Assembly (NCBI RefSeq): GCF_011009555.1
Contig: NZ_QXHD01000004.1
Location: 5,862,083 to 5,923,019 of the forward strand
Length of the DNA stretch: 60,937 nucleotides
Direction of reading: 5' to 3'
Source: Adonisia turfae CCMR0081
GTDB taxonomy: Bacteria > Cyanobacteriota > Cyanobacteriia > Phormidesmidales > Phormidesmidaceae
Of the stretch, positions 36,275 to 44,734 are shown one piece after another. The notes under the pieces are model-generated. The model was not told the origin of the DNA, ran no database searches, and saw only the letters and a list, made by a program, of their open reading frames with translations. A program made the translations under genes and the position numbers. The number at the start of each line of letters is the position of its first letter. Position 1 is the stretch's first letter.

Positions 36275-36436
36275 TTAGCCAAGAGCATTCAAAGCACCAC
36301 CAGCTGCGCCTTTCAGGATATCGAAAAACCCATTTGCTTCAACACCACCACCAGAAGTAGCAGCCGTAGAAACGGTATGACGAATCACAGGAGAAGCCTG
36401 CTTGGGAAGCTTGTTGAATTTAGATTGTGTATTCAT
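36275..36436 (-). CDS. candidate ribosomal-peptide precursor (cyanobactin-like leader)
   Basis: A 53-residue peptide too short for most gene callers. The leader MNTQSKFNKLPKQASPVIRH matches the cyanobactin precursor N-terminal pattern (LPxQxxPVxR). A Thr/Ser/Ala spacer leads to GGGVEAN, close to the PatA cleavage sequence G(L/V)(E/D)AS. The remaining C-terminus, GFFDILKGAAGGALNALG, is an 18-residue amphipathic, Gly/Ala-rich sequence that starts like the amphibian antimicrobial peptides aurein and citropin (GLFDI/V...K). GGAGA-type site (TGGAGA) lies eight bases before the ATG. The PatA/PatG-type protease gene is immediately upstream on the same strand. There is no canonical LAELSEEAL recognition sequence and no YcaO gene. 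Confidence 0.75.
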   Translation of the reverse strand: MNTQSKFNKLPKQASPVIRHTVSTAATSGGGVEANGFFDILKGAAGGALNALG

Positions 36437-36487
36437 GATTGTCTCCATTAATTGTGGATTTGTTACGTAACCGAACCTATACCCTGA

Positions 36488-36535
36488 TCAATTTCGGGGT
36501 ACATGTCCGGCCTGGATGGGAACCACCATTGCCAT
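36488..36535 (-). CDS. 15-codon mini-ORF between protease and precursor
   Basis: A perfect AGGAGG lies one base before an ATG at 36535 and seven bases before the in-frame ATG at 36529. The frame encodes MAMVVPIQAGHVPRN and stops. It sits between the subtilisin gene and the precursor gene. It could be a tiny peptide, a translation-coupling element, or chance. Confidence 0.3.
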   Translation of the reverse strand: MAMVVPIQAGHVPRN

Positions 36536-36592
36536 GCCTCCTGAATTGAATGAGTTTGCAAAAGTACTGTATTAAGGTCAAACGCTAAGATT

Positions 36593-38701
36593 TTATGACG
36601 CTTCTTTCCATGTTCTGACTTCACCCATGGTGACAGGAATAACATCACTCACGTCTATGGTGAACCGGAAGACTTTTCTAGCTGCCCGGTCATTGATCGG
36701 GTTAAAGAACACCATCTTCACATCCCAACAGTCAGAATCCATCCGGCAAAAGGGACTGCGTTCAACAGAAATGTTAGAAAGTTGATAAGAGCCGCCCCCT
36801 TCTTCAGCTTTCAGGGCATCTACAAATATCTGAGTCGCTTGAAATGCGTTCGTAGCAGCAAAATTGAGCGCACGATCTTGGGATGTGTCACCCAAGTTAC
36901 GGAAATCATAGTAAATCCGGTTAAGGAAGAATTTCAAAGATTCTCTTAGTTTCTCTTCGTCTACCTCATCATCTTCATCTGCCGTACCCAATGCTTGATC
37001 AATGGCAGCTTGAATCAGTTGGTTAATGCGCCAACCGTACATGCCTCGAACGTTCTTCATCTCAATCACAGGCACTACCTGCCCAGAAAAGAGCCGTACA
37101 GAACGACCACTCAGGTTGCCAGGGATCGAAATTCGCTGAATAAATCCACTAGAATCACCATCAAGCACCTGACCCGCCAAGAAACCAATGAGAAGTTCAT
37201 AGATATCTCGGGCAAATTCACCGATGGGCTCGATGGCATAGATAGGAGTCAGCTCCAAATTGAGGGTCCAAATCAGAGATCGTGCTTCGGACAAGTTACC
37301 CTCAGTCGATAGGTAGGAGACCATCTGTCTAGCATCATAGGGGTTGGGCGGTACCTCAGTCTCGCTGTCTTCAGCTCTAAAACTTGGCATTAACTGCTTA
37401 AAGGTATCTCGACGGGCCTCTGTACCAAAGTCATAGCCAAGCTCTCCAAGGGCATAAACCTTAGACAACACAGTATTACTGGGCAGAACGGAGGAAGAAG
37501 AAACACTGGTAGGACAGTCACACCCCGATGGCATTACCTGGGCTGGCAGGGCATTGGGAGCCATCCCAGTCAGGGGAATAGCAACACTAGGGGACGATTC
37601 TGCAGGCATAGTGGCCACAGAAGGCACCAGTTGAGCATCGGACTCTACTGAGGCTGATGGTCGAATGCTAGGTGATGAAACCGCATCCGTAGGCGCACTA
37701 TCATTGGAGGGAACAACACTGGGCAGAATAGATTCTCCATTGGTTTGGTCTAAAGCTTGGGCTGGGGTATCTGACATAGTTTCTACTCCGTTAGAAATTA
37801 AGGCATAAGCGCCTGGAACATTGAGAATTCCTGCTAGATAGCGACGACAATCTGCGCCCGTCTCGGGGTGACATGGCCGTGCACTCTTGAGCAGGGCAGC
37901 CCTCACAGCATGGGCATTGCCGTCCTCACCCTGTTGCCTTTGCAGGCTAAGGAGAAGGGCCACAATGCCCGCTACGATGGGGGCAGCAAAACTGGTGCCG
38001 CTCAGGGATGCAACCCTGGCCCCTGGCATGGCACCAACGATGTCTTGGCCAGGGGCCAGAATGCCTTGGGTTTGATAGGCTTTTCCCCAGTTACTAGAAT
38101 CAAGAGGTAATCCTTGGGGATCCATGGCACCGACAGCAAGCACTGCTGGCAACGCAGCAGGTACATGCAAACAGTCACAACCGTTGTTGCCAGCGGCAGC
38201 GACAATAAGAACACCGTTGTCGTTACAGTTGCGAATGGCATTTGCCAAAATAGGGTCTGCTCCTCCGGAGTTAGCGAGTTCGCCACCGCTGATGTTGATG
38301 ATGTGGGCTCCGTGCTCAACGGCCTGGTTAATAGCCCTAGCAAGGTCCATTTGAGAGAGCCGACGCTGGCGGTTATCAGAGAATATGGGTAGTATTAGGC
38401 CCCGGCAGTTGGGGGCAATGCCTTGAATAGGACTGTTGTGCTGTCCAAAAAGAATACTGGTAATGTGGGTGCCGTGACCGGACATGGCACCACTGCTGGC
38501 AGATTCGGTGACCAGGGTGGGAAGTCGGGTAAGGTTCGCGCCCTCAAAGCATGGATGTGTCTGGTCTACAGGGCCATCAAGAACGGCAATACAAATACTG
38601 GGATCACCAAGGGTTTGGTTCCAGAGGGAAGCGAGACCGGGTAGATTCAAGGTGTTAGTAAGGGGTGTGGTCGAGGAAACTTGAGCAGTGGGCAGCACCA
38701 T
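36593..38701 (-). CDS. subtilisin with PatA/PatG (cyanobactin maturation) C-terminal domain
   Basis: A 702-residue protein. Residues 25-300 form an S8 serine protease with the full triad: Asp42 in AVLDGPVD, His76 in SGHGTH, Ser237 in SGTSFAAP. A Ser/Pro-rich linker (about 310-420) leads to a C-terminal domain of the PatA/PatG family (from YALGELGYDFGTEARRD through YGWRINQLIQAAI to FRFTIDVSDVIPVT). In cyanobactin pathways PatA cuts precursors before the core and PatG macrocyclises. There is no signal peptide, so it acts in the cytoplasm. The gene is first in the minus-strand run leading to the precursor peptide. The lack of an oxidase domain favours a PatA-like cleavage role. Confidence 0.88.
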   Translation of the reverse strand: MVLPTAQVSSTTPLTNTLNLPGLASLWNQTLGDPSICIAVLDGPVDQTHPCFEGANLTRLPTLVTESASSGAMSGHGTHITSILFGQHNSPIQGIAPNCRGLILPIFSDNRQRRLSQMDLARAINQAVEHGAHIINISGGELANSGGADPILANAIRNCNDNGVLIVAAAGNNGCDCLHVPAALPAVLAVGAMDPQGLPLDSSNWGKAYQTQGILAPGQDIVGAMPGARVASLSGTSFAAPIVAGIVALLLSLQRQQGEDGNAHAVRAALLKSARPCHPETGADCRRYLAGILNVPGAYALISNGVETMSDTPAQALDQTNGESILPSVVPSNDSAPTDAVSSPSIRPSASVESDAQLVPSVATMPAESSPSVAIPLTGMAPNALPAQVMPSGCDCPTSVSSSSVLPSNTVLSKVYALGELGYDFGTEARRDTFKQLMPSFRAEDSETEVPPNPYDARQMVSYLSTEGNLSEARSLIWTLNLELTPIYAIEPIGEFARDIYELLIGFLAGQVLDGDSSGFIQRISIPGNLSGRSVRLFSGQVVPVIEMKNVRGMYGWRINQLIQAAIDQALGTADEDDEVDEEKLRESLKFFLNRIYYDFRNLGDTSQDRALNFAATNAFQATQIFVDALKAEEGGGSYQLSNISVERSPFCRMDSDCWDVKMVFFNPINDRAARKVFRFTIDVSDVIPVTMGEVRTWKEAS

Positions 38702-38975
38702 AGGAAAATCTGTTGCGAATGGGCTGAAACGATAAAAAAGAAGAAAAGATCAATACGGCTCGGTTCACCAGGTGACGAATCAACAGGAATTTAAGGAGAG
38801 TTGTAAACACGTGAGACTAAGCGTGTGTAAACTATTAAACTGAACCGCATTGACCGTAAGAGGATCTGTTGCTTGGAATACAGAGGGGTTTCACTTTGTA
38901 TCCCGCCTCATCTTTAAGACAATCTTTGGAGAGATTTCTGATTTTTTTGAGTTGAGGATACGTGAAGAATGCAGA
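38702..38975 (-). promoter_or_regulatory. protease upstream region with repeated motif
   Basis: The stretch 38909-38959 shares an ordered set of blocks with 42853-42905: on the minus strand CAACTC, then AAAATCAGAAAT, then AGATTGTCTTAA. Both copies lie upstream of genes of the peptide cluster. They may be binding sites for a common regulator or the ECF sigma factor encoded at 46020. Confidence 0.45.
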
Positions 38976-39968
38976 TTAAATAGACTGTTCTGGATATATA
39001 AAAATCTGACCGGACTTTCCACCAAACAGCTTCTCCTCAATTCCTTTTGAGAAGTCGATTTTTATTGTCTTCTCTGGAATAATATTTTGATAAGCAGATT
39101 TGACTTTCTTAATTAGTTGACTGTGGAATCCTGGAAAACCAGAATCAACCTTATCATTCTTGCCAGGATCCCATATATAAGGATTAAGTCCATCACAGTT
39201 AAAGACATAGCCACCATCTTCGACAACAATGCTATTTTTTTTAATTGTCATGCCAGCAGAGGGAATCAACTGAACTTTAATACCATGATTACTATTTTTT
39301 ACAGCTTTTTTGAGTCGTTCTGCAAGATGATCTAAGCAAATTTCAACTCCAACTTTAATGGGAATACTATGAAGCTGAAAAATAGAGTTACCATCGTATC
39401 CCTTACTATTTAGCTCCGACTCTAAACTGCTAGATTTCATTGCCTGTAGATGTTCGTAAGGATTCTTTTTCCACTCCACAAAATCTATGTCTGATTTAAA
39501 TTCTTTCTGAACTAAATGTGCTGACTTATAAGCCTTTGATGGATCATCAAAGCTTCCTTCCTGAATTAAGGAACAATTATAAACATAGGTGGTATTCTTT
39601 TCGGCTTTCCACCCATAAACTGCAGTCCCAAAGATAACCACCCAATTCTCTAAATGGTTATTTAACATGCTCGATTGCAGCATTTTAACCAGATATTCCG
39701 GGTATGTTTGGTTAGTATTCCCTACTTTTAGAGTGATTTTATCTATTGGGTAGTATCCCTTTTGTCCTCGCCAGAAGAACTCTGGAATCATCAAAATTTT
39801 TGTTGTATTCTTATCTTTTACTTTTGGATCAGATTTAATTTGGGCGATTACTCTATCTAAATGCGTCAGTCTTCCATTGATGTCATCTAAATAGTTATCC
39901 AAGGCTGGGTATTTCTTAAATTGATGATCAAGGTTGACACAGTACGAAATAAATTGGACTTGAGACAT
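38976..39968 (-). CDS. nitrilase-superfamily (C-N hydrolase) protein
   Basis: A 330-residue protein with the Glu-Lys-Cys pattern of C-N hydrolases: Glu in LMIPEFFWRG near 63, Lys in HLVQKEF near 155, and Cys in VGVEICLDH near 210. This family hydrolyses nitriles, amides or acyl-peptide bonds. Sequence outside the motifs is divergent and I cannot assign a subfamily. The gene is A/T-rich and lies between the protease and the YRLY-repeat gene, all on the minus strand. It could trim or deamidate the peptide product; that is inference. Confidence 0.72.
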   Translation of the reverse strand: MSQVQFISYCVNLDHQFKKYPALDNYLDDINGRLTHLDRVIAQIKSDPKVKDKNTTKILMIPEFFWRGQKGYYPIDKITLKVGNTNQTYPEYLVKMLQSSMLNNHLENWVVIFGTAVYGWKAEKNTTYVYNCSLIQEGSFDDPSKAYKSAHLVQKEFKSDIDFVEWKKNPYEHLQAMKSSSLESELNSKGYDGNSIFQLHSIPIKVGVEICLDHLAERLKKAVKNSNHGIKVQLIPSAGMTIKKNSIVVEDGGYVFNCDGLNPYIWDPGKNDKVDSGFPGFHSQLIKKVKSAYQNIIPEKTIKIDFSKGIEEKLFGGKSGQIFIYPEQSI

Positions 39969-40022
39969 GGTATTTCTCCTAAAGTAATTTATCAGAAAAG
40001 AGCTTTATACTCTATGAACTTG

Positions 40023-40709
40023 CTAGAGCGTCTGCAGATACAGTCGGTAGTCAATGCCGTCGTGGAGCACCTCCAGGCTTGCCAGGTTGCTATCTGGAGG
40101 CATCCCTTCTAGGGTGAAAATATTGTAGGTATCGCTGTCACCATAGTCGTCTTCGGGGCTATGCCAGCTACCTTCGTAAATCTCATGGTTGCTGCCGAGT
40201 TTAGCTGCATAGAGATGATAGGTAGTGCCGCCACTATTGAGGATGGACCAACGATGCCAATCGGTATCAGGAGGGAATCCAGGGATTTGGAGTTGAAATC
40301 TTTTGCCAGAACAGGGCATATAAGCCATGGCAGCCACGTTCCATTCAAATTGGTATAGCTGGGTGGGGTGACCAAACTGACGCAGGTAAAGGCGATAATT
40401 GTCTTCACCATAGGTGACGGAAAAACTTCTGGTGTCAGCGTCTTGGGGAATATCCTGGATCGTCAGTTGAGGGACTGACTTATGACCATATTGCAAGGCT
40501 TGACCAGTCCAACCAAATTGGTAGAGGGTGTCAGGGCTATTGTCTTTGAAGGTGTAAAGACGGTAGTCAACACCATCGTGGAGCATAGCCCAGCGCTGCC
40601 AGTCGGTATCAGCAGGCGCATTGCTGATGGGTAGGGTCAGGCCTTTGGGTGGGCCGAATTTGTAGGTATTGGTGCCTGCAATGTGAATGGCTTGATGGAC
40701 AGAGATCAT
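40023..40709 (-). CDS. four-fold WR/YRLY-repeat protein
   Basis: A 228-residue protein made of four imperfect ~55-residue repeats. Each carries a variant of DTDWQRWAMLHDGVDYRLY followed by LYQFxW (second repeat DTRSFSVTYGEDNYRLY; third TDWHRWSILNSGGTTYHLY; fourth SLEVLHDGIDYRLYLQ). It is rich in aromatic residues and beta-forming sequence, consistent with a small propeller or lectin-like fold. No signal peptide is visible with the ATG at 40709. I do not recognise the family. It sits between the nitrilase-like and FAD enzyme genes. Confidence 0.65.
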   Translation of the reverse strand: MISVHQAIHIAGTNTYKFGPPKGLTLPISNAPADTDWQRWAMLHDGVDYRLYTFKDNSPDTLYQFGWTGQALQYGHKSVPQLTIQDIPQDADTRSFSVTYGEDNYRLYLRQFGHPTQLYQFEWNVAAMAYMPCSGKRFQLQIPGFPPDTDWHRWSILNSGGTTYHLYAAKLGSNHEIYEGSWHSPEDDYGDSDTYNIFTLEGMPPDSNLASLEVLHDGIDYRLYLQTL

Positions 40710-40806
40710 GGGCTGTGATCTTGGTTTTAGGGTTAGGAGAGATGCTTGGTGTAGAAGAGGTGGGCTAAAGCCGCGTAGATTATGGACAAGGTGCACTGGA
40801 GGACGG

Positions 40807-42777
40807 CTACATCACTTTCTCCCACATTTGATAAAGTAAAGGGAGTTCTTTCGGTACATTGCTAGTAGCTTTTCGGGGATCCATAATATCCGGCCACCCG
40901 TCTGGTAATCCTACAAATTCGACAATCGACCATCCGCTTACACTACTTTGTCGGCCTTCTTTACCATTACCTGAACCAAAGGTGTATTCAAATATATATT
41001 CTTCCGCTATCTTCCTAATATTCTTATCATTGTTATTTTTAAATTTTGACGAATTAAACAGTCCTTTCAAGTGCTCTTGTGTCTCAATGATGTCTGTCGT
41101 ATTCCAGTTGAAGCACAGCAACTGATCGAGGATTACATCATTTTGCAACCATTTATAGTATTCTTTAAGTTTTTCCTGTTTATTGTTTTTTGGTATTAGG
41201 TTCTCCAAGTTCTTCGGTTTTACTATTAGGTTTTGCCAATTAATCGATTTGTACCAGTCATTGCTGCCCTCTAACTCTGTTTTGTCTATTGCCTTAATTA
41301 CATTTTCGATAATGGACTTAATTTTCTCTTTCCATTGTTCCTGAGCTATACTTCTGACTTCTGAGGCTTTTATCTCCTGTGGAAATTCTTTATAGCCTGT
41401 AATGGCTTTGATTGCAGCTTTAGTTACAACTATTCCATCATGTGTATGCGTCGTCTCTGGGTATAAGGTAGCTATCTTTTCGTATTTTTTTACTTCTGAT
41501 TTTTCTGCTAACCACCGATAAGCTGCTGGTCCAATGATGTACAAGGACTCTTTTCCTTTTTTATTAACGAGTCCCACCACCACTGAATCACTTTTTTCTC
41601 TTAAATTTCTCTTGCCATCGTTAAAATTTTTCAGTTCTATGTCATTGACAACAATTTTAGGCGTCCCACTCCTTAGACTTGCATCTATAAATAAATTGAC
41701 TTTTTTACATTCAGTCTTTTCAATAATTTTTATTTTTTTGAGAAGATCATTGAGATCTTTTTGTCCTTGGCCACTAAGCAGTTTCTCGAAAAAGTCCTTA
41801 TCTTTTTCTTGCTTTTTGCCCTCTGACTCTTTTTTTTCGATTTCTACCTTAACAAAGATATCTTTGTTTATGGTATTACTAGTTACTTTTTTGACTTCTC
41901 CAATCAGAAGTTGTTCATAGTAACCGCTTTGTAGAATTGTATGAACATTTCTTCCCCATGCGTTCGGTTTCTCTAGTGTTGAATATTTACTGACCCAGAT
42001 TACTTCCGTTGCTCCTTGCTCATACGCTCTTTGCACTGCCCACGCCCCAGTTGGTGTGCCGCCATAGACTAATACTTTAAATTCTTTATTGTTCTCGTCC
42101 TTGTGCTGAGTCTTATGGAGAGAGATGTGTTTATAGGGAGCTTTTGTAAAAATCGACTTATTTGATAGAAGGTAATCGTCCGCTTTCCAGAATATATTAT
42201 ATTTTGAACCTCTAAAAGAGGCCATTTTACTTTCGGCGTCATCTGCCCAAATAGTTTTTTGCTTCTTATCTGCAGGAATTCCAGTAGCTACAAGGACTTT
42301 ATCTGCCTTGATACAGCCATTCTCAACCTTAATCTTGTATGCTGACTCATCTATGATGATTTTTCCTACAATCGCCTTTCGATGGCATACCTCATATCCT
42401 AATTCTTTTAACTCTTTGATTACCTCTACATGTAGATGTTTCTGCATAGCAGCGTATTGAGCCACTGAAAGGTAGTCGTCTGATCCTTTAGTTAACTGCG
42501 CAGTTTTCATGTTCAATAACATTCCTTTGCACATCCACGAATCCCACCAATTGAGCGTATAGTTCAGACTAAGAGATTGGCCCATCATAAAGTCTATCTG
42601 AGGATCAATATTGTCTGAAAAGCGAGTCCATAGGTCATCCTCTCCCAAGATGAGAATCTTCTTCTTATCATCTTTTCCAGGTTTTACAAGCAATTTTTTA
42701 TCTCCTTTATAGGCAGCATACAAAAAATTGAGTGCAGTACTGCCATTGCCGATAATTATCCAAGCGTAATGTTCCAT
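40807..42777 (-). CDS. FAD/NAD(P)-binding oxidoreductase, large
   Basis: A 656-residue protein with two Rossmann-type sites: WIIIGNGSTALNFLYAA at the N-terminus for FAD, and VLVYGGTPTGAWAVQRAYEQ near 245 for NAD(P)H. VLVATGIP near 165 is the ATG-type motif of flavin oxidoreductases. This resembles N-hydroxylating or Baeyer-Villiger-type monooxygenases and disulfide oxidoreductase-like enzymes, but no redox-active CxxC is seen. The lysine-rich insertion at about 300-350 and the long C-terminus are unusual. A/T-rich coding. A tailoring role on the peptide of this cluster is possible but unproven. Confidence 0.7.
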   Translation of the reverse strand: MEHYAWIIIGNGSTALNFLYAAYKGDKKLLVKPGKDDKKKILILGEDDLWTRFSDNIDPQIDFMMGQSLSLNYTLNWWDSWMCKGMLLNMKTAQLTKGSDDYLSVAQYAAMQKHLHVEVIKELKELGYEVCHRKAIVGKIIIDESAYKIKVENGCIKADKVLVATGIPADKKQKTIWADDAESKMASFRGSKYNIFWKADDYLLSNKSIFTKAPYKHISLHKTQHKDENNKEFKVLVYGGTPTGAWAVQRAYEQGATEVIWVSKYSTLEKPNAWGRNVHTILQSGYYEQLLIGEVKKVTSNTINKDIFVKVEIEKKESEGKKQEKDKDFFEKLLSGQGQKDLNDLLKKIKIIEKTECKKVNLFIDASLRSGTPKIVVNDIELKNFNDGKRNLREKSDSVVVGLVNKKGKESLYIIGPAAYRWLAEKSEVKKYEKIATLYPETTHTHDGIVVTKAAIKAITGYKEFPQEIKASEVRSIAQEQWKEKIKSIIENVIKAIDKTELEGSNDWYKSINWQNLIVKPKNLENLIPKNNKQEKLKEYYKWLQNDVILDQLLCFNWNTTDIIETQEHLKGLFNSSKFKNNNDKNIRKIAEEYIFEYTFGSGNGKEGRQSSVSGWSIVEFVGLPDGWPDIMDPRKATSNVPKELPLLYQMWEKVM

Positions 42778-42991
42778 GGTCTTTATTGATGGTGTTAATA
42801 AACTGTTTGACTGTGTATGATGAGCTTTGAGGAAATTTTCACCCCTATTAGCTCATGCTTAAGACAATCTCAGTACTTAATTTCTGATTTTCTAGAGTTG
42901 GAAATCATCAGTTGATTGTTGATTTTATCAAGTTAGATTTACTCCTCTATCGACAAAACAGCCAGGTCATGCCCTCAACATCCAGTAATCT
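42778..42991 (-). promoter_or_regulatory. upstream region of the FAD enzyme gene with repeated motif
   Basis: 42853-42905 carries the second copy of the blocks described at 38909-38959 (CAACTC, AAAATCAGAAAT, AGATTGTCTTAA on the minus strand). It lies 76 bases upstream of the FAD enzyme start, suggesting shared control with the protease gene. Confidence 0.45.
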
Positions 42992-43135
42992 ATGTCCAGC
43001 CCCACCATAATCTCAACCAACACTTCACCGGGAAGTATCTCATCTCCAAAAGGTATTGCTCTGATCAAAGATTTTGAAAACTACGCTGATCAACTCCCAA
43101 ACGGTTGCACCAAAGATTACGTCGACATCTCATAG
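42992..43135 (+). CDS. 47-residue open frame, possible lysozyme remnant or small peptide
   Basis: The only plus-strand frame here, MSSPTIISTNTSPGSISS then PKGIALIKDFENYADQL, ends at 43135. GIALIKDFE resembles the start of phage-type GH24 lysozymes, but the active-site region that should follow is missing. It has no ribosome site. It could be a decayed fragment. Confidence 0.3.
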   Translation: MSSPTIISTNTSPGSISSPKGIALIKDFENYADQLPNGCTKDYVDIS

Positions 43136-43160
43136 ACCGACATGCTGCCCCATATGCCTT

Positions 43161-44438
43161 TTAACTATCTTGTCGCTGAGTAGCTTGCAAACGTTGATCG
43201 TTAGACAACACCGTGTCGTAAACAACAAGCTGATCATCCACAGAGCTGTCAGGCTCACTTGGCAACAAAATAAGTGCCGTAATTAATGTAGCACTCCCCA
43301 ACAGGAGAGGCCAATACATTAGCTTAGGATGAATATTATCCCCTGACTCAATCCAGCTTAAAATAGGATTCTTCTCAGTGTTAGGCAAAGAGATAAGATA
43401 GGCATTGGCCGACACTGCTAATAACGCCCCGTACATCAGTGGATAAAAATATTCGATATAAACGATATTCGCACCTGAAAACTGTTCACGGATTTGTACT
43501 TGGGAAAGTAACACCACAAAAAATAGGCTGGAACATACGCCAATAACCCCACTCGGATTCACCCCAAATAAGGATGAGCGTTCTGGATTTTTAGAAACCA
43601 TTAGCAACATTGAAAATGTCAGACAAGCAATCAGGCTTAAGGGCAAAATATAAATCACAAAAGAATTCAAGAATCGGCGTTTTATGACAATATTAAAATA
43701 GAGTTCCGGATGAGAGCCTGTAATAATTGAATCACTCAATCCAAAGTTAGAGTTATAGCTTTTTGTTTGATAATCAAAGAATGTTTCTAATAATTTCCAT
43801 TGCCCTAAAACAATATCTTCGTCATAACCAAAATCATCATCTATGCCAGTAGCAGCATAGGAGGAAAGATCAGGTATAAGGACAGTTTCTTGCTCAAAGT
43901 CATTACTCCAGATGCGAATCCATACTGTTTTATGATCAAAAGGGTATTTAGTATATTTAAACTTTTGTTTTAGGGTAGCTTCAAAATACCAACCAAGCAC
44001 GACCTGGCTGCCCTTATCTCGTATATAAGATAGTTTTGGTTCAATATTATTGCCACTTTCCACAGTTTCAGGCAATACAAAGCCGACACGGATATTCTGA
44101 GTAGGAGTGCCTTCAAATTCTGAGCGATCATAGGTTTGCCAAATGTATCCAGAAAAGTTTACCTCACTAGAACTATTAAATTTAAGCGACTGAATAAAGA
44201 CCCCAGTTGGTATTCTTCTATTGGGCAAATCAGAAAAATTTTCTGATAAAAATTTGTCAACTTCTGCTTTGTTTGTTAATTGTTGAGTATTGGGTTCATA
44301 GCGCTTTGTGGTATAAAACCACATAAGGCCAATAAGCCCTAAAAACATACCTGAAACCGCATTAGATATCCTCCACCATTTCTTCTTGTTTAGGTGGTTG
44401 GCTTCGGCTAAATTTATATCATACGGATGTTGAGTCAT
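43161..44438 (-). CDS. Cys-loop-receptor-like (pLGIC) channel protein
   Basis: A 425-residue membrane protein. An N-terminal membrane helix (AVSGMFLGLIGLMWFYTT) is followed by a ~200-residue extracytoplasmic beta domain with KYPFDHKTVWIRIW, the Y/FPFD signature of pentameric ligand-gated ion channels. Four C-terminal helices follow: LNSFVIYILPLSLIACLTF (M1), GVIGVCSSLFFVVLLSQVQI (M2, pore), EYFYPLMYGALLAVSANAYL (M3) and YWPLLLGSATLITALILL (M4). Bacterial members such as GLIC and ELIC conduct cations. The extra N-terminal helix replaces a cleaved signal. It lies in the same minus-strand run as the peptide cluster. Confidence 0.75.
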   Translation of the reverse strand: MTQHPYDINLAEANHLNKKKWWRISNAVSGMFLGLIGLMWFYTTKRYEPNTQQLTNKAEVDKFLSENFSDLPNRRIPTGVFIQSLKFNSSSEVNFSGYIWQTYDRSEFEGTPTQNIRVGFVLPETVESGNNIEPKLSYIRDKGSQVVLGWYFEATLKQKFKYTKYPFDHKTVWIRIWSNDFEQETVLIPDLSSYAATGIDDDFGYDEDIVLGQWKLLETFFDYQTKSYNSNFGLSDSIITGSHPELYFNIVIKRRFLNSFVIYILPLSLIACLTFSMLLMVSKNPERSSLFGVNPSGVIGVCSSLFFVVLLSQVQIREQFSGANIVYIEYFYPLMYGALLAVSANAYLISLPNTEKNPILSWIESGDNIHPKLMYWPLLLGSATLITALILLPSEPDSSVDDQLVVYDTVLSNDQRLQATQRQDS

Positions 44439-44734
44439 GGAAAACTATCCTTTAATTGTAAACTTCGATTGGGTGCTCCAGGGGTTAATTCCCCTGATAA
44501 GACTCCAATGAGGCCCCTTAAATAGGCTATTGAGTCCAGCATTTCCCCCCTCCCTTAGGACAAAATCAGGCTTAGATACCTGATTTTTTTGATATACTTG
44601 AGCTGTCTTTACGCCAATTAAAAAGAGCAACGCTCATCTCTCTCCAATGTCTTAAGAGGTCAATTAGGATAGGCCTCAGTGGAGGCTGATGGCTATGCCC
44701 TCGTGACGAAGTCGATATATCGTGTATTTAAGAC

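Noticed and set aside
36463..36648. 61-residue minus-strand frame overlapping the end of the protease gene
   Set aside because: It begins inside the protease in another frame and has no start signal; the nearby AGGAGG belongs to the mini-ORF at 36535 in a different frame.
37868..38684. Several plus-strand frames of 60-92 residues
   Set aside because: They are shadows antisense to the subtilisin catalytic domain.
44445..44630. 61-residue minus-strand frame upstream of the channel gene
   Set aside because: No start signal and no features; it lies in the probable 5' region of the channel transcript.
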